From assembly GCA_902777605.1 (NCBI GenBank), contig CACYUI010000011.1:62001-126000 (forward strand): DNA of 64,000 nucleotides, in the 5' to 3' direction. This DNA is from an uncultured bacterium (GTDB lineage Bacteria; Cyanobacteriota; Vampirovibrionia; Gastranaerophilales; Gastranaerophilaceae). The notes beneath the pieces are model-generated. The model ran no database searches. It had not been told where the DNA came from and was given only the letters and a program-made list of their open reading frames with translations. The position numbers were made by a program, and so were the translations under genes. Shown here in pieces: positions 7,612 to 16,205 of the stretch. Each line of letters begins with the position of its first letter. Position 1 is the first letter of the stretch.

Positions 7612-8904
7612 ATGTTAAAGGTTGTAAAAAAACTTGATAAAGGATTAAGAGGCGAAATAATAATTCCTGCCGATAAGTCTGTATCACATAGAGCAATTAT
7701 GTTTTCATCAATTGCAAAAGGGCAATGTAATGTCAGAAATTTTTCAAGCGGTGCGGATTGTCATTCAACCTTGAATATTTTTAAACAGCTTGGTGTAAAT
7801 ATAGAGTTTGTTGATGAAAAAACGGTGCATGTTAAATCAAACGGAGTCTTAAACTCTAAAAATATTGATTTACCCCCTCTGGATGCAGGAAATTCCGGCA
7901 CAACGACAAGACTTATTGCGGGAATTCTTGCAAGACAAAATTTTGATTCAACGATTATAGGTGATGAGAGTTTATCAAAGCGCCCGATGAAGCGTATAAT
8001 TGAACCGCTTACACTTATGGGAGCAGAAATCAGCTCAACAGAAGGTCATTTACCCCTGAAAATATACGGCAGAAAATTGCAAGGTATTAGTTACCAATCA
8101 AAACTTGCAAGCGCTCAAGTTAAGTCTTGTATTCTTCTTGCAGGACTGGGAGCAGAAGGAAAAACAACATTTATTGAGCCTTATATTTCAAGAAATCATA
8201 CAGAGCTATTATTGGACTATTTGGGGGCGGATATAAATGTTAATAAGAACGAAGTTACCATTTACCCTTCAGAGCTTTATGCAAAAGATATTACTGTAGT
8301 TGGTGATATTTCCTCTGCTGCGTTTTTTATCGTGGCAGGACTGGTTGTTGAGGGTTCGGATTTTGTAATCAAAAATGTCGGCTTAAATCCCACAAGAGCT
8401 GGAATTTTGGATGTTTTAAAGCGTATGGGAGGCGGCATAGAGATATTCAATAAAACTATCTGCTCAGGTGAGAATGTTGGTGACATTAGGGTTCGGTATA
8501 ATGATTGTCTGAAGGGTTGTGTTATAGAAGGAGATGACATACCAAGGCTAATTGATGAACTCCCTGTTATTGCTGTTTTGGCTTCACAGGCCGATGGTGA
8601 TACGGTAGTTAAGAACGCAGAGGATTTGAGAAACAAAGAGTCTGACAGAATTAAGTGTTTGGTGTGCGAGCTTACGAAAATCGGGATAGATATAGAAGAA
8701 ACAGCAGACGGGTTTATAGTACACGGCCAAAGAGGTAAACTTAAAGGTGGCGCGGAATTAGAGAGTTATCACGACCACAGACTCGCAATGAGTTTTTATG
8801 TTGCCGGGCTGATTTCTAAAAAAGAGATTGGTATCAACGGATTTGAGTGGACAAAAATATCCTTCCCCGAGTTTGAAGAATTGTTTGGGCTTTTAGTTAA
8901 TTAA
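7612..8904 (+). CDS. aroA: 3-phosphoshikimate 1-carboxyvinyltransferase (EPSP synthase)
   Basis: A 430-residue enzyme of the shikimate pathway that transfers the enolpyruvyl group of PEP to shikimate 3-phosphate. Motifs in order: DKSVSHRAIM (phosphate-binding Lys/Ser/Arg), LDAGNSGTTTRL (active-site loop), SKRPMKRI, SAQVKSC, GDISSAAFF, 'LRNKESDRI' and 'YHDHRLAMSF'. The GNSGTTTRL loop differs from the GNAGTAMR loop of proteobacterial class I enzymes and resembles class II/Firmicutes-type enzymes, which are often less glyphosate-sensitive (known of the class, untested here). Length is standard. The gene appears leaderless and stands alone between a divergent and a convergent gene. Confidence 0.95.
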   Translation: MLKVVKKLDKGLRGEIIIPADKSVSHRAIMFSSIAKGQCNVRNFSSGADCHSTLNIFKQLGVNIEFVDEKTVHVKSNGVLNSKNIDLPPLDAGNSGTTTRLIAGILARQNFDSTIIGDESLSKRPMKRIIEPLTLMGAEISSTEGHLPLKIYGRKLQGISYQSKLASAQVKSCILLAGLGAEGKTTFIEPYISRNHTELLLDYLGADINVNKNEVTIYPSELYAKDITVVGDISSAAFFIVAGLVVEGSDFVIKNVGLNPTRAGILDVLKRMGGGIEIFNKTICSGENVGDIRVRYNDCLKGCVIEGDDIPRLIDELPVIAVLASQADGDTVVKNAEDLRNKESDRIKCLVCELTKIGIDIEETADGFIVHGQRGKLKGGAELESYHDHRLAMSFYVAGLISKKEIGINGFEWTKISFPEFEELFGLLVN

Positions 8905-8908
8905 TCAT

Positions 8909-10579
8909 TTAAGCAAGCGGTATAAAGACTTTTACACAAAAACCGCATTCTTCGTTTGAGTAAAGTCTTATTTCGCCGTCCATAGCTTCGACAAGACCTT
9001 TAACAATAAATAGCCCCAAACCGGTTCCCCTTGTAGTTCTTGTTGTTTTATCGTCAACGCGCGTGAATTTATCAAACAGAGTTTTTAATTTTTCTCTTGG
9101 AATAACCTCGTAGTCGTTTTTGAATGCTATAACCATTTGGTTTTCTATAATTTCATAATCAATAGTTATAGGTGAACCTTCAGGCGAATATTTAATGGCA
9201 TTTTCTATAAGGTTTACAAAGACTTGTTCGATTCTGTCATTGTCTGCAATGATTTCTTTATCGCAATTTTGAATATTATTAATTATCTCTTTTCCGGCAT
9301 CATTTTTAACAAGAGTGATAGCATTTTCCATAATGATATTCACCGGAATATTTGTTAAATTAACATTAAGTCTTGCGCCTTCTATATCAGGAATAACAAG
9401 CAAATCCTCTATCATTCTTTTTAGTCTTTCTGATTGTCTTTTTATAATGTGCAAAGATTTTTGGCGCATTTCTTCACTAATTTCAATATCTTGTCTTAAA
9501 AGTCTTGAAGTATAACCTTGAATACTGGTGAGCGGAGTCCTGAATTCGTGGCTTACCGTATCAATCATATTTGAGCGAAATTCGTTTAATTGTTTAAGCT
9601 CTTTGTTTTTCTTCTTCAACTGTATATAAGACTTGTGGATTTGGTTTACCATTCTGTTGAATTCCATGCCTAAGAATACAATTTCAAATGGAGTAAATAT
9701 GTTTGTTAAAAGTCTTATGCGCCTTTCGTAATTACCTTTTGAAATGGCAATAATTGCCTTGAATAACTGACGGATGTTGATATACAAATAAGATGTATAC
9801 AAACCAACTACAAAAAATATTGTTAGAATTGTAACAAGTATTGATAAAATAATTTTGTCACGGTTATAATCAATTGCGTCCTGCTTAAGTTCTTCCGTAG
9901 TGTTAACAAGTATCAAAGCTTTCGGATTGGACTTTTGCAGATAAACAAGCGGTTGGTTTTTTACTTTTCCGTATATGATAGGAGTATCGATTTCTAATTT
10001 TTTAGGAAGCTCAGACATACTTGTGTTAAAGCCCTTTTCGGTTGGGTTGCTTGACGCAATAACATCGCTATTGCTATCAAGTACATAAATCTGCCTTTGG
10101 TCTCCCGCAAGGGTTTTAAACAGATTTTTTTTCAAACCTTCAACATCAAGTATTGCAACCAAATACCTGCCATCATTCATTTTACGCTTTAAAACATAGT
10201 AGTTATCACGCATGCTGTACGATTTATACTGTTCGAGTTTTTCTTCAGAATTAACAATAGTGAGTTCTTTATAAAAACTTATTTTTTGGGTAATTTCATC
10301 CAAATATTTTTGTTCAAGTTCAGGTGTTTTATAAAATTCCAAAGTTGAAATAATTTGTCCTAAATCATTTGTAATAGTTTTTTCAAAAACATCAATTTCT
10401 TCAGAAACAATATTGGCAATCATAACAGCTGCGGTTCTAAGTTGTTGGCGGTTTGATTGCTGGTTAACATTATTTATAATAAAACCGCTCACAATCATTG
10501 GAATAAGTACGGCAAAAAAGCTTACGACAATGATTTGTTCTGCTATTTTTAGTCTTCTTTTTGAAAAAAACTGAACCAT
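8909..10579 (-). CDS. Membrane sensor histidine kinase paired with a response regulator
   Basis: A 556-residue kinase. TM1 is at ~16-37 and TM2 at ~243-266, with ~200 residues of extracytoplasmic sensor between them. The sensor segment includes RQIYVLDSNSDVIASSNP, which resembles a Cache-type ligand-binding fold. HAMP-like linker ~267-320; HisKA with His344 in DTVSHEFRTPLTS; HATPase with N460 in LIENAIKYSPEG and TRGTGLGLF as the G2 box. The G1 box is degenerate: the expected DxGxG is replaced by 'KNDYEVIP', so ATP handling may be altered. It follows the response regulator by 8 bp in the same operon and is its obvious partner. Signal unknown. Confidence 0.9.
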   Translation of the reverse strand: MVQFFSKRRLKIAEQIIVVSFFAVLIPMIVSGFIINNVNQQSNRQQLRTAAVMIANIVSEEIDVFEKTITNDLGQIISTLEFYKTPELEQKYLDEITQKISFYKELTIVNSEEKLEQYKSYSMRDNYYVLKRKMNDGRYLVAILDVEGLKKNLFKTLAGDQRQIYVLDSNSDVIASSNPTEKGFNTSMSELPKKLEIDTPIIYGKVKNQPLVYLQKSNPKALILVNTTEELKQDAIDYNRDKIILSILVTILTIFFVVGLYTSYLYINIRQLFKAIIAISKGNYERRIRLLTNIFTPFEIVFLGMEFNRMVNQIHKSYIQLKKKNKELKQLNEFRSNMIDTVSHEFRTPLTSIQGYTSRLLRQDIEISEEMRQKSLHIIKRQSERLKRMIEDLLVIPDIEGARLNVNLTNIPVNIIMENAITLVKNDAGKEIINNIQNCDKEIIADNDRIEQVFVNLIENAIKYSPEGSPITIDYEIIENQMVIAFKNDYEVIPREKLKTLFDKFTRVDDKTTRTTRGTGLGLFIVKGLVEAMDGEIRLYSNEECGFCVKVFIPLA

Positions 10580-10587
10580 AAGATTAT

Positions 10588-11295
10588 TTAACCTCCAAAC
10601 GGGGTTAACTTATACCCTACATTTGTAACTGTATGCAAGTATTTAGGATTTTTTGTATCTGGTTCAATCTTATTTCTTAGTGCGCCAACATGAACTCTTA
10701 GCATTCTTACATCTTCGTCACTTGAATATCCCCAAACTTCTTCAAGCAGAGTTGCTAAAGTAACTGATTTATTAAAATGCTGCATAAGACAGTATAAAAT
10801 CTCAAATTCTGTTGGAGTTAATTTAATTTTTTTATTTAAGATAACTGTTTCAAGAGTATCAGGCAAAATCTCGATTTCCCCTGCTTCCAAGATTTCGTTT
10901 GACATGACGGTTTCTTCTTGAGGTTGATTTCTTCTTAACAGAACACGAATTCTGAGAAGAACTTCTTGAATATCAAAGGGTTTAACGAGATAATCATCAG
11001 CACCGCTATCAAAACCGCTTGTCTTGTCTCCGATTGTACCTTTTGCAGTCAACATAAGAATGGGAACATTAATCTTAGCTTGACGAATATTTTTACATAC
11101 ATCAAAACCGTTCATCTTTGGCATCATTACATCAAGAAGAATTAAGTCATATTTGTTGTTTAAAGCCTTGTTAAGTCCTTCCATGCCATCTGATGCGGTA
11201 TCAGTAAAATACCCGCTTGATGAAATATCAAATTCTAATAAATCCCTAATTTCTGTATCATCATCAACAATAAGAATTCTCTTTTTTTCAGTCAT
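10588..11295 (-). CDS. OmpR/PhoB-type response regulator
   Basis: A 235-residue two-domain regulator. The receiver domain has the acidic pocket (VDDD), the phospho-acceptor Asp in LILLDVMMPKMNG, the switch Thr in LMLTAKG and the conserved Lys in YLVKPF. The winged-helix output domain has TPTEFEILYCLMQH, VWGYSSDEDVRMLRVHV and a C-terminal TVTNVGYKL wing. The open frame extends upstream to 11436, but ATG 11295 (MTEKKRILIVDDD) has a GAGG Shine-Dalgarno and matches family length. It is first in the operon with the kinase at 8909-10579. Targets are unknown. Confidence 0.93.
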   Translation of the reverse strand: MTEKKRILIVDDDTEIRDLLEFDISSSGYFTDTASDGMEGLNKALNNKYDLILLDVMMPKMNGFDVCKNIRQAKINVPILMLTAKGTIGDKTSGFDSGADDYLVKPFDIQEVLLRIRVLLRRNQPQEETVMSNEILEAGEIEILPDTLETVILNKKIKLTPTEFEILYCLMQHFNKSVTLATLLEEVWGYSSDEDVRMLRVHVGALRNKIEPDTKNPKYLHTVTNVGYKLTPFGG

Positions 11296-11513
11296 GTTAA
11301 CCTCAAAATTATCTGATACATAGATTTTACAACAGAACTCCTCGGAAAACAAATTGTCAATACGATTTTTAAGGTTTATAAAGGTAAATTTTTGTAAATT
11401 CGGATTTTTACTAATAATCATAGGGAGCATGGTCAATTGTAAAATTTTTTTGTAATTTCTTTACTTGAACCAAATTTGTGAGAGTTATACTATGTACACA
11501 TAAGGAAGGAGTG

Positions 11514-11576
11514 ATGGCAACTGGACTTGGGGAGAGTCAACAAAATAAGAAAATAAAATTTTTTGGGAGAAAATAA
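11514..11576 (+). CDS. Possible 20-residue micropeptide on a short transcript
   Basis: ATG 11514 follows a near-ideal Shine-Dalgarno (AAGGAAGGAG) and opens a 20-codon frame, MATGLGESQQNKKIKFFGRK, ending at TAA 11576. Upstream TTGAAC (11465-11470) and TATACT (11486-11491), 15 bp apart, could form a promoter. A strong terminator hairpin at 11716-11744 closes the unit. The transcript would be ~250 nt and could instead be a structured regulatory RNA with a short leader peptide. The basic aromatic C-terminus would suit RNA or membrane binding, but no family is recognised. The rest of 11577-11715 is A+T-rich with no other convincing frame. Confidence 0.4.
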   Translation: MATGLGESQQNKKIKFFGRK

Positions 11577-11715
11577 CTCAATACAACACAAATCAATTTA
11601 TATAATTTTTAACACACATTGAAAGAGATATATCAATAAATCGGTAAAATTTAAAAAACCAATTTATTGCAAAGTAATATCGGATAGTTTTGGGGTAGGA
11701 GATTATTGGGTTATG

Positions 11716-11744
11716 AAAAGACTTTCTAATATAGAAAGTCTTTT
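11716..11744 (+). terminator. Intrinsic terminator
   Basis: An 11-bp perfect stem, aaaagactttc / gaaagtctttt, with a 7-nt loop, followed by attttg. It ends the small plus-strand transcription unit starting near 11490. Confidence 0.75.
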
Positions 11745-11761
11745 ATTTTGTATAAATAAAA

Positions 11762-11783
11762 AAGACCGTTGAAAAACGGTCTT
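11762..11783 (-). terminator. Intrinsic terminator of the 51-residue gene
   Basis: Perfect 9-bp stem aagaccgtt / aacggtctt with a gaaa loop. Read on the minus strand it is followed by a T-run, so it terminates the gene at 11862-12017. Confidence 0.75.
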
Positions 11784-11861
11784 AATAAGTAAATGTATAT
11801 TTTTGAGTTTATAAGAGAAAAAGAGGAGTTTGACAGATATTTATTACCCGTCAAATAATAA

Positions 11862-12017
11862 TTAAACAACGACTTCTTCTTTAAAATAATCTACGACAGT
11901 GTCTAATACATTATCAAAGAAGAAGTCCAATTCTTGTGACAATGTTGCTTCTGACATATTCATTGCAGAATCTTCAATATTACTAAATCTTGACAACATT
12001 TCATTTTCGATACGCAT
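11862..12017 (-). CDS. 51-residue acidic protein
   Basis: MRIENEMLSRFSNIEDSAMN... runs for 51 codons to TAA. The peptide is acidic and predicted largely helical, with a hydrophobic/aromatic stretch QELDFFFDNVLDTVVDYF and the terminus EEVVV. Upstream on the minus strand GGAAAGGATAAAGATAA provides a Shine-Dalgarno (AAAGGA) ~8 nt from the ATG, and a clean terminator lies 78 bp after the stop. The gene therefore has the marks of an independent transcription unit between the two-component operon and dnaN. Function unknown; too small to classify by eye. The 223 bp between it and dnaN hold only the dnaN promoter and A+T-rich sequence. Confidence 0.65.
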   Translation of the reverse strand: MRIENEMLSRFSNIEDSAMNMSEATLSQELDFFFDNVLDTVVDYFKEEVVV

Positions 12018-12180
12018 ATTTATCTTTATCCTTTCCTATTTATCTATCGCTCACAGTTTATATATCGACAGTTTTTTGTAAAACTTTAGTTATTTTATGG
12101 AAATGTTTACAATTATTTACAATGGCAACATAAATATTTGTAAAAATGTTTTAATAAAATAAGTCTAAAAGTCAATTGCC

Positions 12181-12209
12181 TTGTAAATAATATCCTTTTG
12201 TATTAAAAT
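12181..12209 (+). promoter_or_regulatory. Predicted dnaN promoter
   Basis: TTGTAA (12181-12186), a 17-bp spacer and TAAAAT (12204-12209) lie 32 bp before the dnaN start codon. A Shine-Dalgarno (GGGGTAGAG) lies in the leader. Confidence 0.55.
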
Positions 12210-12241
12210 ATCGTTATTGACATTATTATAGGGGTAGAGAT

Positions 12242-13363
12242 ATGAAATTTGTTGCAAATAAAGATGAATTTTTGAATGGTATAAGAATTGTAGAAAGAGC
12301 AACTGTAGTAAAAGGTTTGCAGCCTGTTTTGGCAAATGTACTTATAGAAACTATTGGTGATAGTCAAATAAAACTAACCGCAACTGATTTTGATCTTTCT
12401 ATAACAACAATGGTCAGTGCTACAGTAGAAGATGAAGGTAAATTTACTCTTCCCGCAAAAAAGCTTGGTGAAATCATATCCAGACTTAATGATGATTTAA
12501 TGAAAGTAGAATTAAATGGAGCAACTGCTACCATAACCTGTAAAAATTCAAAATTTGATATAATAGGTATTTCAGCTAATGAATTCCCTGCAGTTGAAGA
12601 AAATATAGCAGAAAATGATTGTATGGAGATTGAAACTCAACCCTTTACAAAGGCTATAAGACAGGTTGTGTCTGCAGCAGCCGGTTATGAAACAAATAAT
12701 TTATTATCAGGTGTTGTTTGTCAAGTAAATAAAAATATTTTAGAAATGGCTGCTACAGACGGTAATAGACTTGCAAGAGTAAGAGAAGTTGTTAAAAATA
12801 CTTCAACAGACGAGGAAAATCCTTTTGAAATGCTTATTTCTTCAAAAGTTTTGGCAGAATTATCAAAAATCTCACTGCTTGCAGATTCTGAGTTAATCAA
12901 GATTTGTAAAGAAGATAAGAAAATAGTTATATCAATTGATAAAACGAGGATTATTACTCGCTTAATGCAAGGACAATTCCCTAAATACAATCAATTGATT
13001 CCTCAATCGTTCCCCAAAGAAGCAACGGTAAATAAAGGTGATTTAATATCAGCACTTGAAAGAGTTGCTGTTATGGTAAATGAAAAAAATAGTATAGTTA
13101 AATTTGAGTTTGCTGATAACACATTGAAACTCTCAGGAGATTCGCCTGAAGCAGGTAACTCTGAGGATGAAATTGATATCAAATATATGGGTGAACCTCT
13201 TGCAATAGCATTTAATTACAAATTTATTTTAGAATTTTTGAAAATTGTTGAATCAGAAGATATTAAAGTTCAATTGAACACTCCTCTTTCAGCAACAGTA
13301 TTTGCTCCTTGTTCAGATGAAGATTATATATATCTTGTAATGCCTGTTCAACTGAGAGGATAG
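12242..13363 (+). CDS. dnaN: DNA polymerase III beta subunit (sliding clamp)
   Basis: A 373-residue protein, the usual length for the clamp that forms a dimeric ring around DNA and tethers the replicative polymerase. Three repeats of the clamp fold can be followed. Landmarks are MKFVANKDEFLNGI at the N-terminus, KLTATDFDLSI in domain 1, 'AATDGNRLAR' in domain 2, IITRLMQGQFPKYNQLIP at the domain 2/3 border, and the C-terminal VMPVQLRG matching the conserved VMPMRL-type end at the partner-binding pocket. It heads a tight operon with leuD, a zinc-ribbon gene and a PLP enzyme (gaps of 25, 8 and 2 bp). dnaA and recF, its frequent neighbours, are absent. Confidence 0.96.
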   Translation: MKFVANKDEFLNGIRIVERATVVKGLQPVLANVLIETIGDSQIKLTATDFDLSITTMVSATVEDEGKFTLPAKKLGEIISRLNDDLMKVELNGATATITCKNSKFDIIGISANEFPAVEENIAENDCMEIETQPFTKAIRQVVSAAAGYETNNLLSGVVCQVNKNILEMAATDGNRLARVREVVKNTSTDEENPFEMLISSKVLAELSKISLLADSELIKICKEDKKIVISIDKTRIITRLMQGQFPKYNQLIPQSFPKEATVNKGDLISALERVAVMVNEKNSIVKFEFADNTLKLSGDSPEAGNSEDEIDIKYMGEPLAIAFNYKFILEFLKIVESEDIKVQLNTPLSATVFAPCSDEDYIYLVMPVQLRG

Positions 13364-13388
13364 CGATAAACACAGTAAAGGAGTACAA

Positions 13389-13883
13389 ATGAGAGGTAAA
13401 GCTTTTAAGTTCGGAGATAACATATCGACAGATCATATAGCACCGGGGCGTTTATTCCACTTGCGTTCTGATTTAAATGAGTTTGCAAAACATGTATTAG
13501 AAGATGCCGATGAAAATTTTGCAAAAAACATGTCAAAAGGTGATTTTGTTGTCGCAGGAAACAATTTCGGTTTGGGTTCTTCAAGAGAGCATGCTCCGCA
13601 AATAATTAAAATTGCAGGAGTTGGGGCTGTAATTGCAAAGTCTTTTGCAAGAATTTTTTATAGAAATGCAATAAATATTGGTCTTTTGGCAATTGAATGC
13701 GACACAGACGGTATAGATGCAGGTGATGAGCTTGACTTGGATATAAAAGAAGGAATTTTAAAAAACATAACTAAAGGTACAATTACCGCAATAGAACCGC
13801 TTCCTGATGTTATGATAAAATTGCTTAACGATGGCGGTCTGATAGAACATATTAAGAAAAACGGTGATTTAGTACTAGGATAG
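13389..13883 (+). CDS. leuD: 3-isopropylmalate dehydratase small subunit (LeuD/HacB type)
   Basis: A 164-residue swivelling-domain subunit of the aconitase superfamily. With a large [4Fe-4S] LeuC subunit, which is not in this window, it isomerises 2- and 3-isopropylmalate in leucine synthesis. Diagnostic segments: FGDNISTDHIAPG, VVAGNNFGLGSSREHA (catalytic Ser/Arg) and KSFARIFYRNAINIGL. The short length matches the archaeal/Firmicutes LeuD-HacB group rather than the ~200-residue E. coli type. The specificity-loop position reads FHLR, close to the YLR of isopropylmalate enzymes. A homoaconitase or related role cannot be excluded without the partner. A Shine-Dalgarno (AAAGGAG) precedes the ATG. 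Confidence 0.85.
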   Translation: MRGKAFKFGDNISTDHIAPGRLFHLRSDLNEFAKHVLEDADENFAKNMSKGDFVVAGNNFGLGSSREHAPQIIKIAGVGAVIAKSFARIFYRNAINIGLLAIECDTDGIDAGDELDLDIKEGILKNITKGTITAIEPLPDVMIKLLNDGGLIEHIKKNGDLVLG

Positions 13884-13891
13884 GAGTTTGT

Positions 13892-14407
13892 ATGGCTGAT
13901 AATAAAGATGTAATTAATTGCCCGGCATGTGATAAACCTATGACAAAGGTTTATATGCAAGGTGCAGATGTTAGTGTCGATGTGTGTTTGGACGGCTGTG
14001 GAGGAATGCTGTTTGATAACAGAGAATTGGAAAAGTTCGATGAAGAACATGAAAATATTGATGAAATAGCTGATGTTATACAAGGAAAAACTTTTGAACA
14101 TGTAAATGAAGCAGAAGTTAGAATTTGTCCTATCTGTAAAGTTCCTATGGTTAAACAAGGTTCCGGTAAGGCAGGTGTGCAAATAGATGTATGTAACACT
14201 TGCGGTGCAAAATTTTTGGATAACGGAGAATTGAAAAAAATCAGAACTTTTGACGATGTTTCTACTAATAAAGCAGAAGCGTTAATTGATGCCCTATATA
14301 ACAAAAATTTAGAAGATGTGTTGGGAGAAAACGCGCATAAAGATATTAAACCATCTCCAAGAAGAAAATTTTTTGAAAAATTAGTTTATAACAGATTGAT
14401 AAAATAA
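13892..14407 (+). CDS. Tandem TFIIB-type zinc-ribbon protein
   Basis: A 171-residue protein with two copies of a zinc-ribbon unit. The first has CPACDKPM followed by CLDGCGGMLFDNRELEKF. The second has CPICKVPM followed by CNTCGAKFLDNGELKKI. The 'DNxEL' signature after each knuckle is typical of the zf-TFIIB family of small bacterial proteins. The C-terminal ~45 residues are helical and basic (SPRRKFFEKLVYN). Its role is unknown; zinc ribbons of this class are presumed to bind protein or nucleic acid. It lies 8 bp after leuD and 2 bp before the next gene, so it is firmly in the dnaN operon. Confidence 0.8.
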   Translation: MADNKDVINCPACDKPMTKVYMQGADVSVDVCLDGCGGMLFDNRELEKFDEEHENIDEIADVIQGKTFEHVNEAEVRICPICKVPMVKQGSGKAGVQIDVCNTCGAKFLDNGELKKIRTFDDVSTNKAEALIDALYNKNLEDVLGENAHKDIKPSPRRKFFEKLVYNRLIK

Positions 14408-14409
14408 CT

Positions 14410-15633
14410 ATGTATTACGATTTTAAGTCAGCAGAAAAAGAATTAGAAAAAGAATTTGACGCAATAAATGATATACGGGATTATAATCAGCGTAAGGTTT
14501 TGAAAGCCTTTTATGATAATCGTGTAGCTCCCGAACATTTTTATACCGTTTCAGGATATGGGCATGATGATTTGGGCAGGGAGGTTTTGGATAAAACATT
14601 TGCTCAAGTTTTCAAGGCAGAAAAGGCGCTTGTAAGAATTCATTTTGCGTCAGGTACACACACTCTTGCGTGCGCTTTGTTTGGTAATTTAAGAGCAGGT
14701 GATAAGCTAATATCTGTTGCGGGTGCTCCGTATGATACAATGCAAGAGGTTATTGGCACTGCAGGAGATGAGGAAACAAAGCGTTCTTCGCTTATTGGAA
14801 ACGGTGTTTTATACGATGAAGTACCGCTTTTGAATGGTTCAGATGTTGATTATAAAAAACTTGAAGAGATGATTGATGAAACTACAACAATGGTTTTAAT
14901 TCAACGCTCAAAAGGATATTCTACTAGAAAATCGCTTTCGATTGATGATATAGAGAAAATTTGTAAGATTGTTAAATCAAGAAATTCCGAGTGCATTTGT
15001 TTCGTTGATAATTGTTACGGAGAATTTGTGGATAAACGCGAGCCGTTGGAGGTTGGTGCAGACCTTATCGGAGGTTCACTTATAAAAAACCCCGGTGGCG
15101 GAATTGTTGAAGCAGGCGGATATATAGCAGGAAGAGCTAAATATGTGGATAGAGCTGCAAATAGACTTACGGCTCCGGGGATAGGAGCCGAGGGCGGAGC
15201 AATGTTTAATCAGCACAGACTCATTTTCCAGGGTCTGTTTATGGCGCCTTCTGTTGTTTCAGAGGCTGTGAAAGGTGCTGTTTTGGCAGCAAAAGTATTT
15301 GAGGATATAGGATTTAATTCTATACCAAAGCACAACGAAAAGAGAACTGATATAATACAAAATATAATTTTTGGTGATAGAGAAAAGTTAGAAGAATTTT
15401 GCAGAACAATTCAATCGCTTTCGCCTGTAAATGGATATGTAACACCTATTCCCGAATATATTCCGGGGTATGAAGATCAGGTAATTATGGCTGGCGGAAC
15501 ATTTATTGAGGGTTCTACGATAGAGCTTTCAGCAGACGGCCCGATAAGAGAACCTTATGCAGCATATATGCAAGGTGGGTTGAATTACGCACATGTCAAA
15601 ATTTGCCTGGAAGAAATGGTGAAAAAATTATAA
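14410..15633 (+). CDS. PLP-dependent methionine gamma-lyase / aluminium-resistance family enzyme
   Basis: A 407-residue fold-type I PLP enzyme of the family annotated as 'aluminium resistance protein' or methionine gamma-lyase-like. Landmarks: FYTVSGYGHDDLGREVLD, VRIHFASGTHTLACALFGNL, SRNSECICFVDNCYGEF (Asp stacking on PLP) and GGSLIKNPGGG with the probable PLP-binding Lys. The C-terminal 'EPYAAYMQGGLNYAHVK' is also typical. Family members are thought to act on sulfur amino acids, but the substrate is not established. It is the last gene of the dnaN-leuD operon and starts 2 bp after the previous stop; a repeat hairpin follows. Confidence 0.85.
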   Translation: MYYDFKSAEKELEKEFDAINDIRDYNQRKVLKAFYDNRVAPEHFYTVSGYGHDDLGREVLDKTFAQVFKAEKALVRIHFASGTHTLACALFGNLRAGDKLISVAGAPYDTMQEVIGTAGDEETKRSSLIGNGVLYDEVPLLNGSDVDYKKLEEMIDETTTMVLIQRSKGYSTRKSLSIDDIEKICKIVKSRNSECICFVDNCYGEFVDKREPLEVGADLIGGSLIKNPGGGIVEAGGYIAGRAKYVDRAANRLTAPGIGAEGGAMFNQHRLIFQGLFMAPSVVSEAVKGAVLAAKVFEDIGFNSIPKHNEKRTDIIQNIIFGDREKLEEFCRTIQSLSPVNGYVTPIPEYIPGYEDQVIMAGGTFIEGSTIELSADGPIREPYAAYMQGGLNYAHVKICLEEMVKKL

Positions 15634-15646
15634 GGTATAATATTAT

Positions 15647-15674
15647 TACCCTCGTCCATTGAGGGAGAGGGGTA
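15647..15674. repeat. Dispersed C/G-rich palindromic repeat
   Basis: taccctc ... gagggagaggggta forms imperfect nested hairpins. It is a short member of the 'ccctc/gaggg' intergenic family that occurs in longer form at 30.75, 30.91, 36.87, 47.57 and 47.69 kb. Confidence 0.6.
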
Positions 15675-15720
15675 AGTGGTAAATGCAGATTTGCAAAAGT
15701 GAAATAAAAGGGAGAGATGT

Positions 15721-16068
15721 ATGAAACAAATAGTACCGGCTTTTAGAGATGAAAATGATAAATTGATAGCTGTTGCAGTAATATTATTGTCAATGTTTTT
15801 CTTTTTTATTCCTTCGTTGATTGCGGTTTTACTATGTAAAAAATATGTGAGTGAAAGTACATATGAAATATCAAAAATGCTTTTTAACTATGAATTGTTT
15901 ATATTTTTGCTCTCTCTTATATGTATTATTCCAATAATAGGATGGCTTATAGGACTCATACTAATTCCTGTGCTTTATATATGGAATATTATAGTTATTG
16001 TTTTAGCATTGTGTTCTGTAGGAAAAGGCAGCGCGGTTAAAATTCCTGTTCCATACGAATTTGTGTAG
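15721..16068 (+). CDS. Small membrane protein, DUF4870-like
   Basis: A 115-residue integral membrane protein with about three hydrophobic helices (~15-38, ~57-82, ~83-103). The C-terminal sequence GKGSAVKIPVPYEFV resembles the end of DUF4870/Tic20-like small membrane proteins. The first ~14 residues are polar. A Shine-Dalgarno (GGGAGAG) precedes the ATG. It stands alone between the dnaN operon and tRNA-Ala. Family assignment is tentative and no function is known. Confidence 0.65.
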   Translation: MKQIVPAFRDENDKLIAVAVILLSMFFFFIPSLIAVLLCKKYVSESTYEISKMLFNYELFIFLLSLICIIPIIGWLIGLILIPVLYIWNIIVIVLALCSVGKGSAVKIPVPYEFV

Positions 16069-16155
16069 TTGCAGAAACCAAATATTTATATAGTTGAATT
16101 TTAATAATGCAATAAATAAGTTGAGCATATATTTACTTCTGTATTGATTTACCCC

Positions 16156-16186
16156 TTTACAAAAAAAAATTAGCATGTATTATAAT
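16156..16186 (+). promoter_or_regulatory. Promoter of the tRNA-Ala gene
   Basis: TTTACA (16156-16161) and TATAAT (16181-16186), or the overlapping TATTAT (16178-16183), precede the tRNA by ~20 bp. The spacing is 16 bp for TATTAT and 19 bp for TATAAT. Confidence 0.5.
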
Positions 16187-16205
16187 AAGTGTTGGCAAAC
16201 TCTGT

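Noticed and set aside
12018-12241. Replication origin upstream of dnaN
   Set aside because: dnaN-linked origins exist in cyanobacteria and two near-matches to a DnaA box (TTATTTACA at about 12112 and its reverse at 12181) occur, but no exact boxes or cluster, no dnaA, and strand bias cannot be measured by eye.
13658-14182. Minus-strand open frame of 174 codons opposite leuD and the zinc-ribbon gene
   Set aside because: Overlaps two clearly identified genes on the other strand; no start signals.
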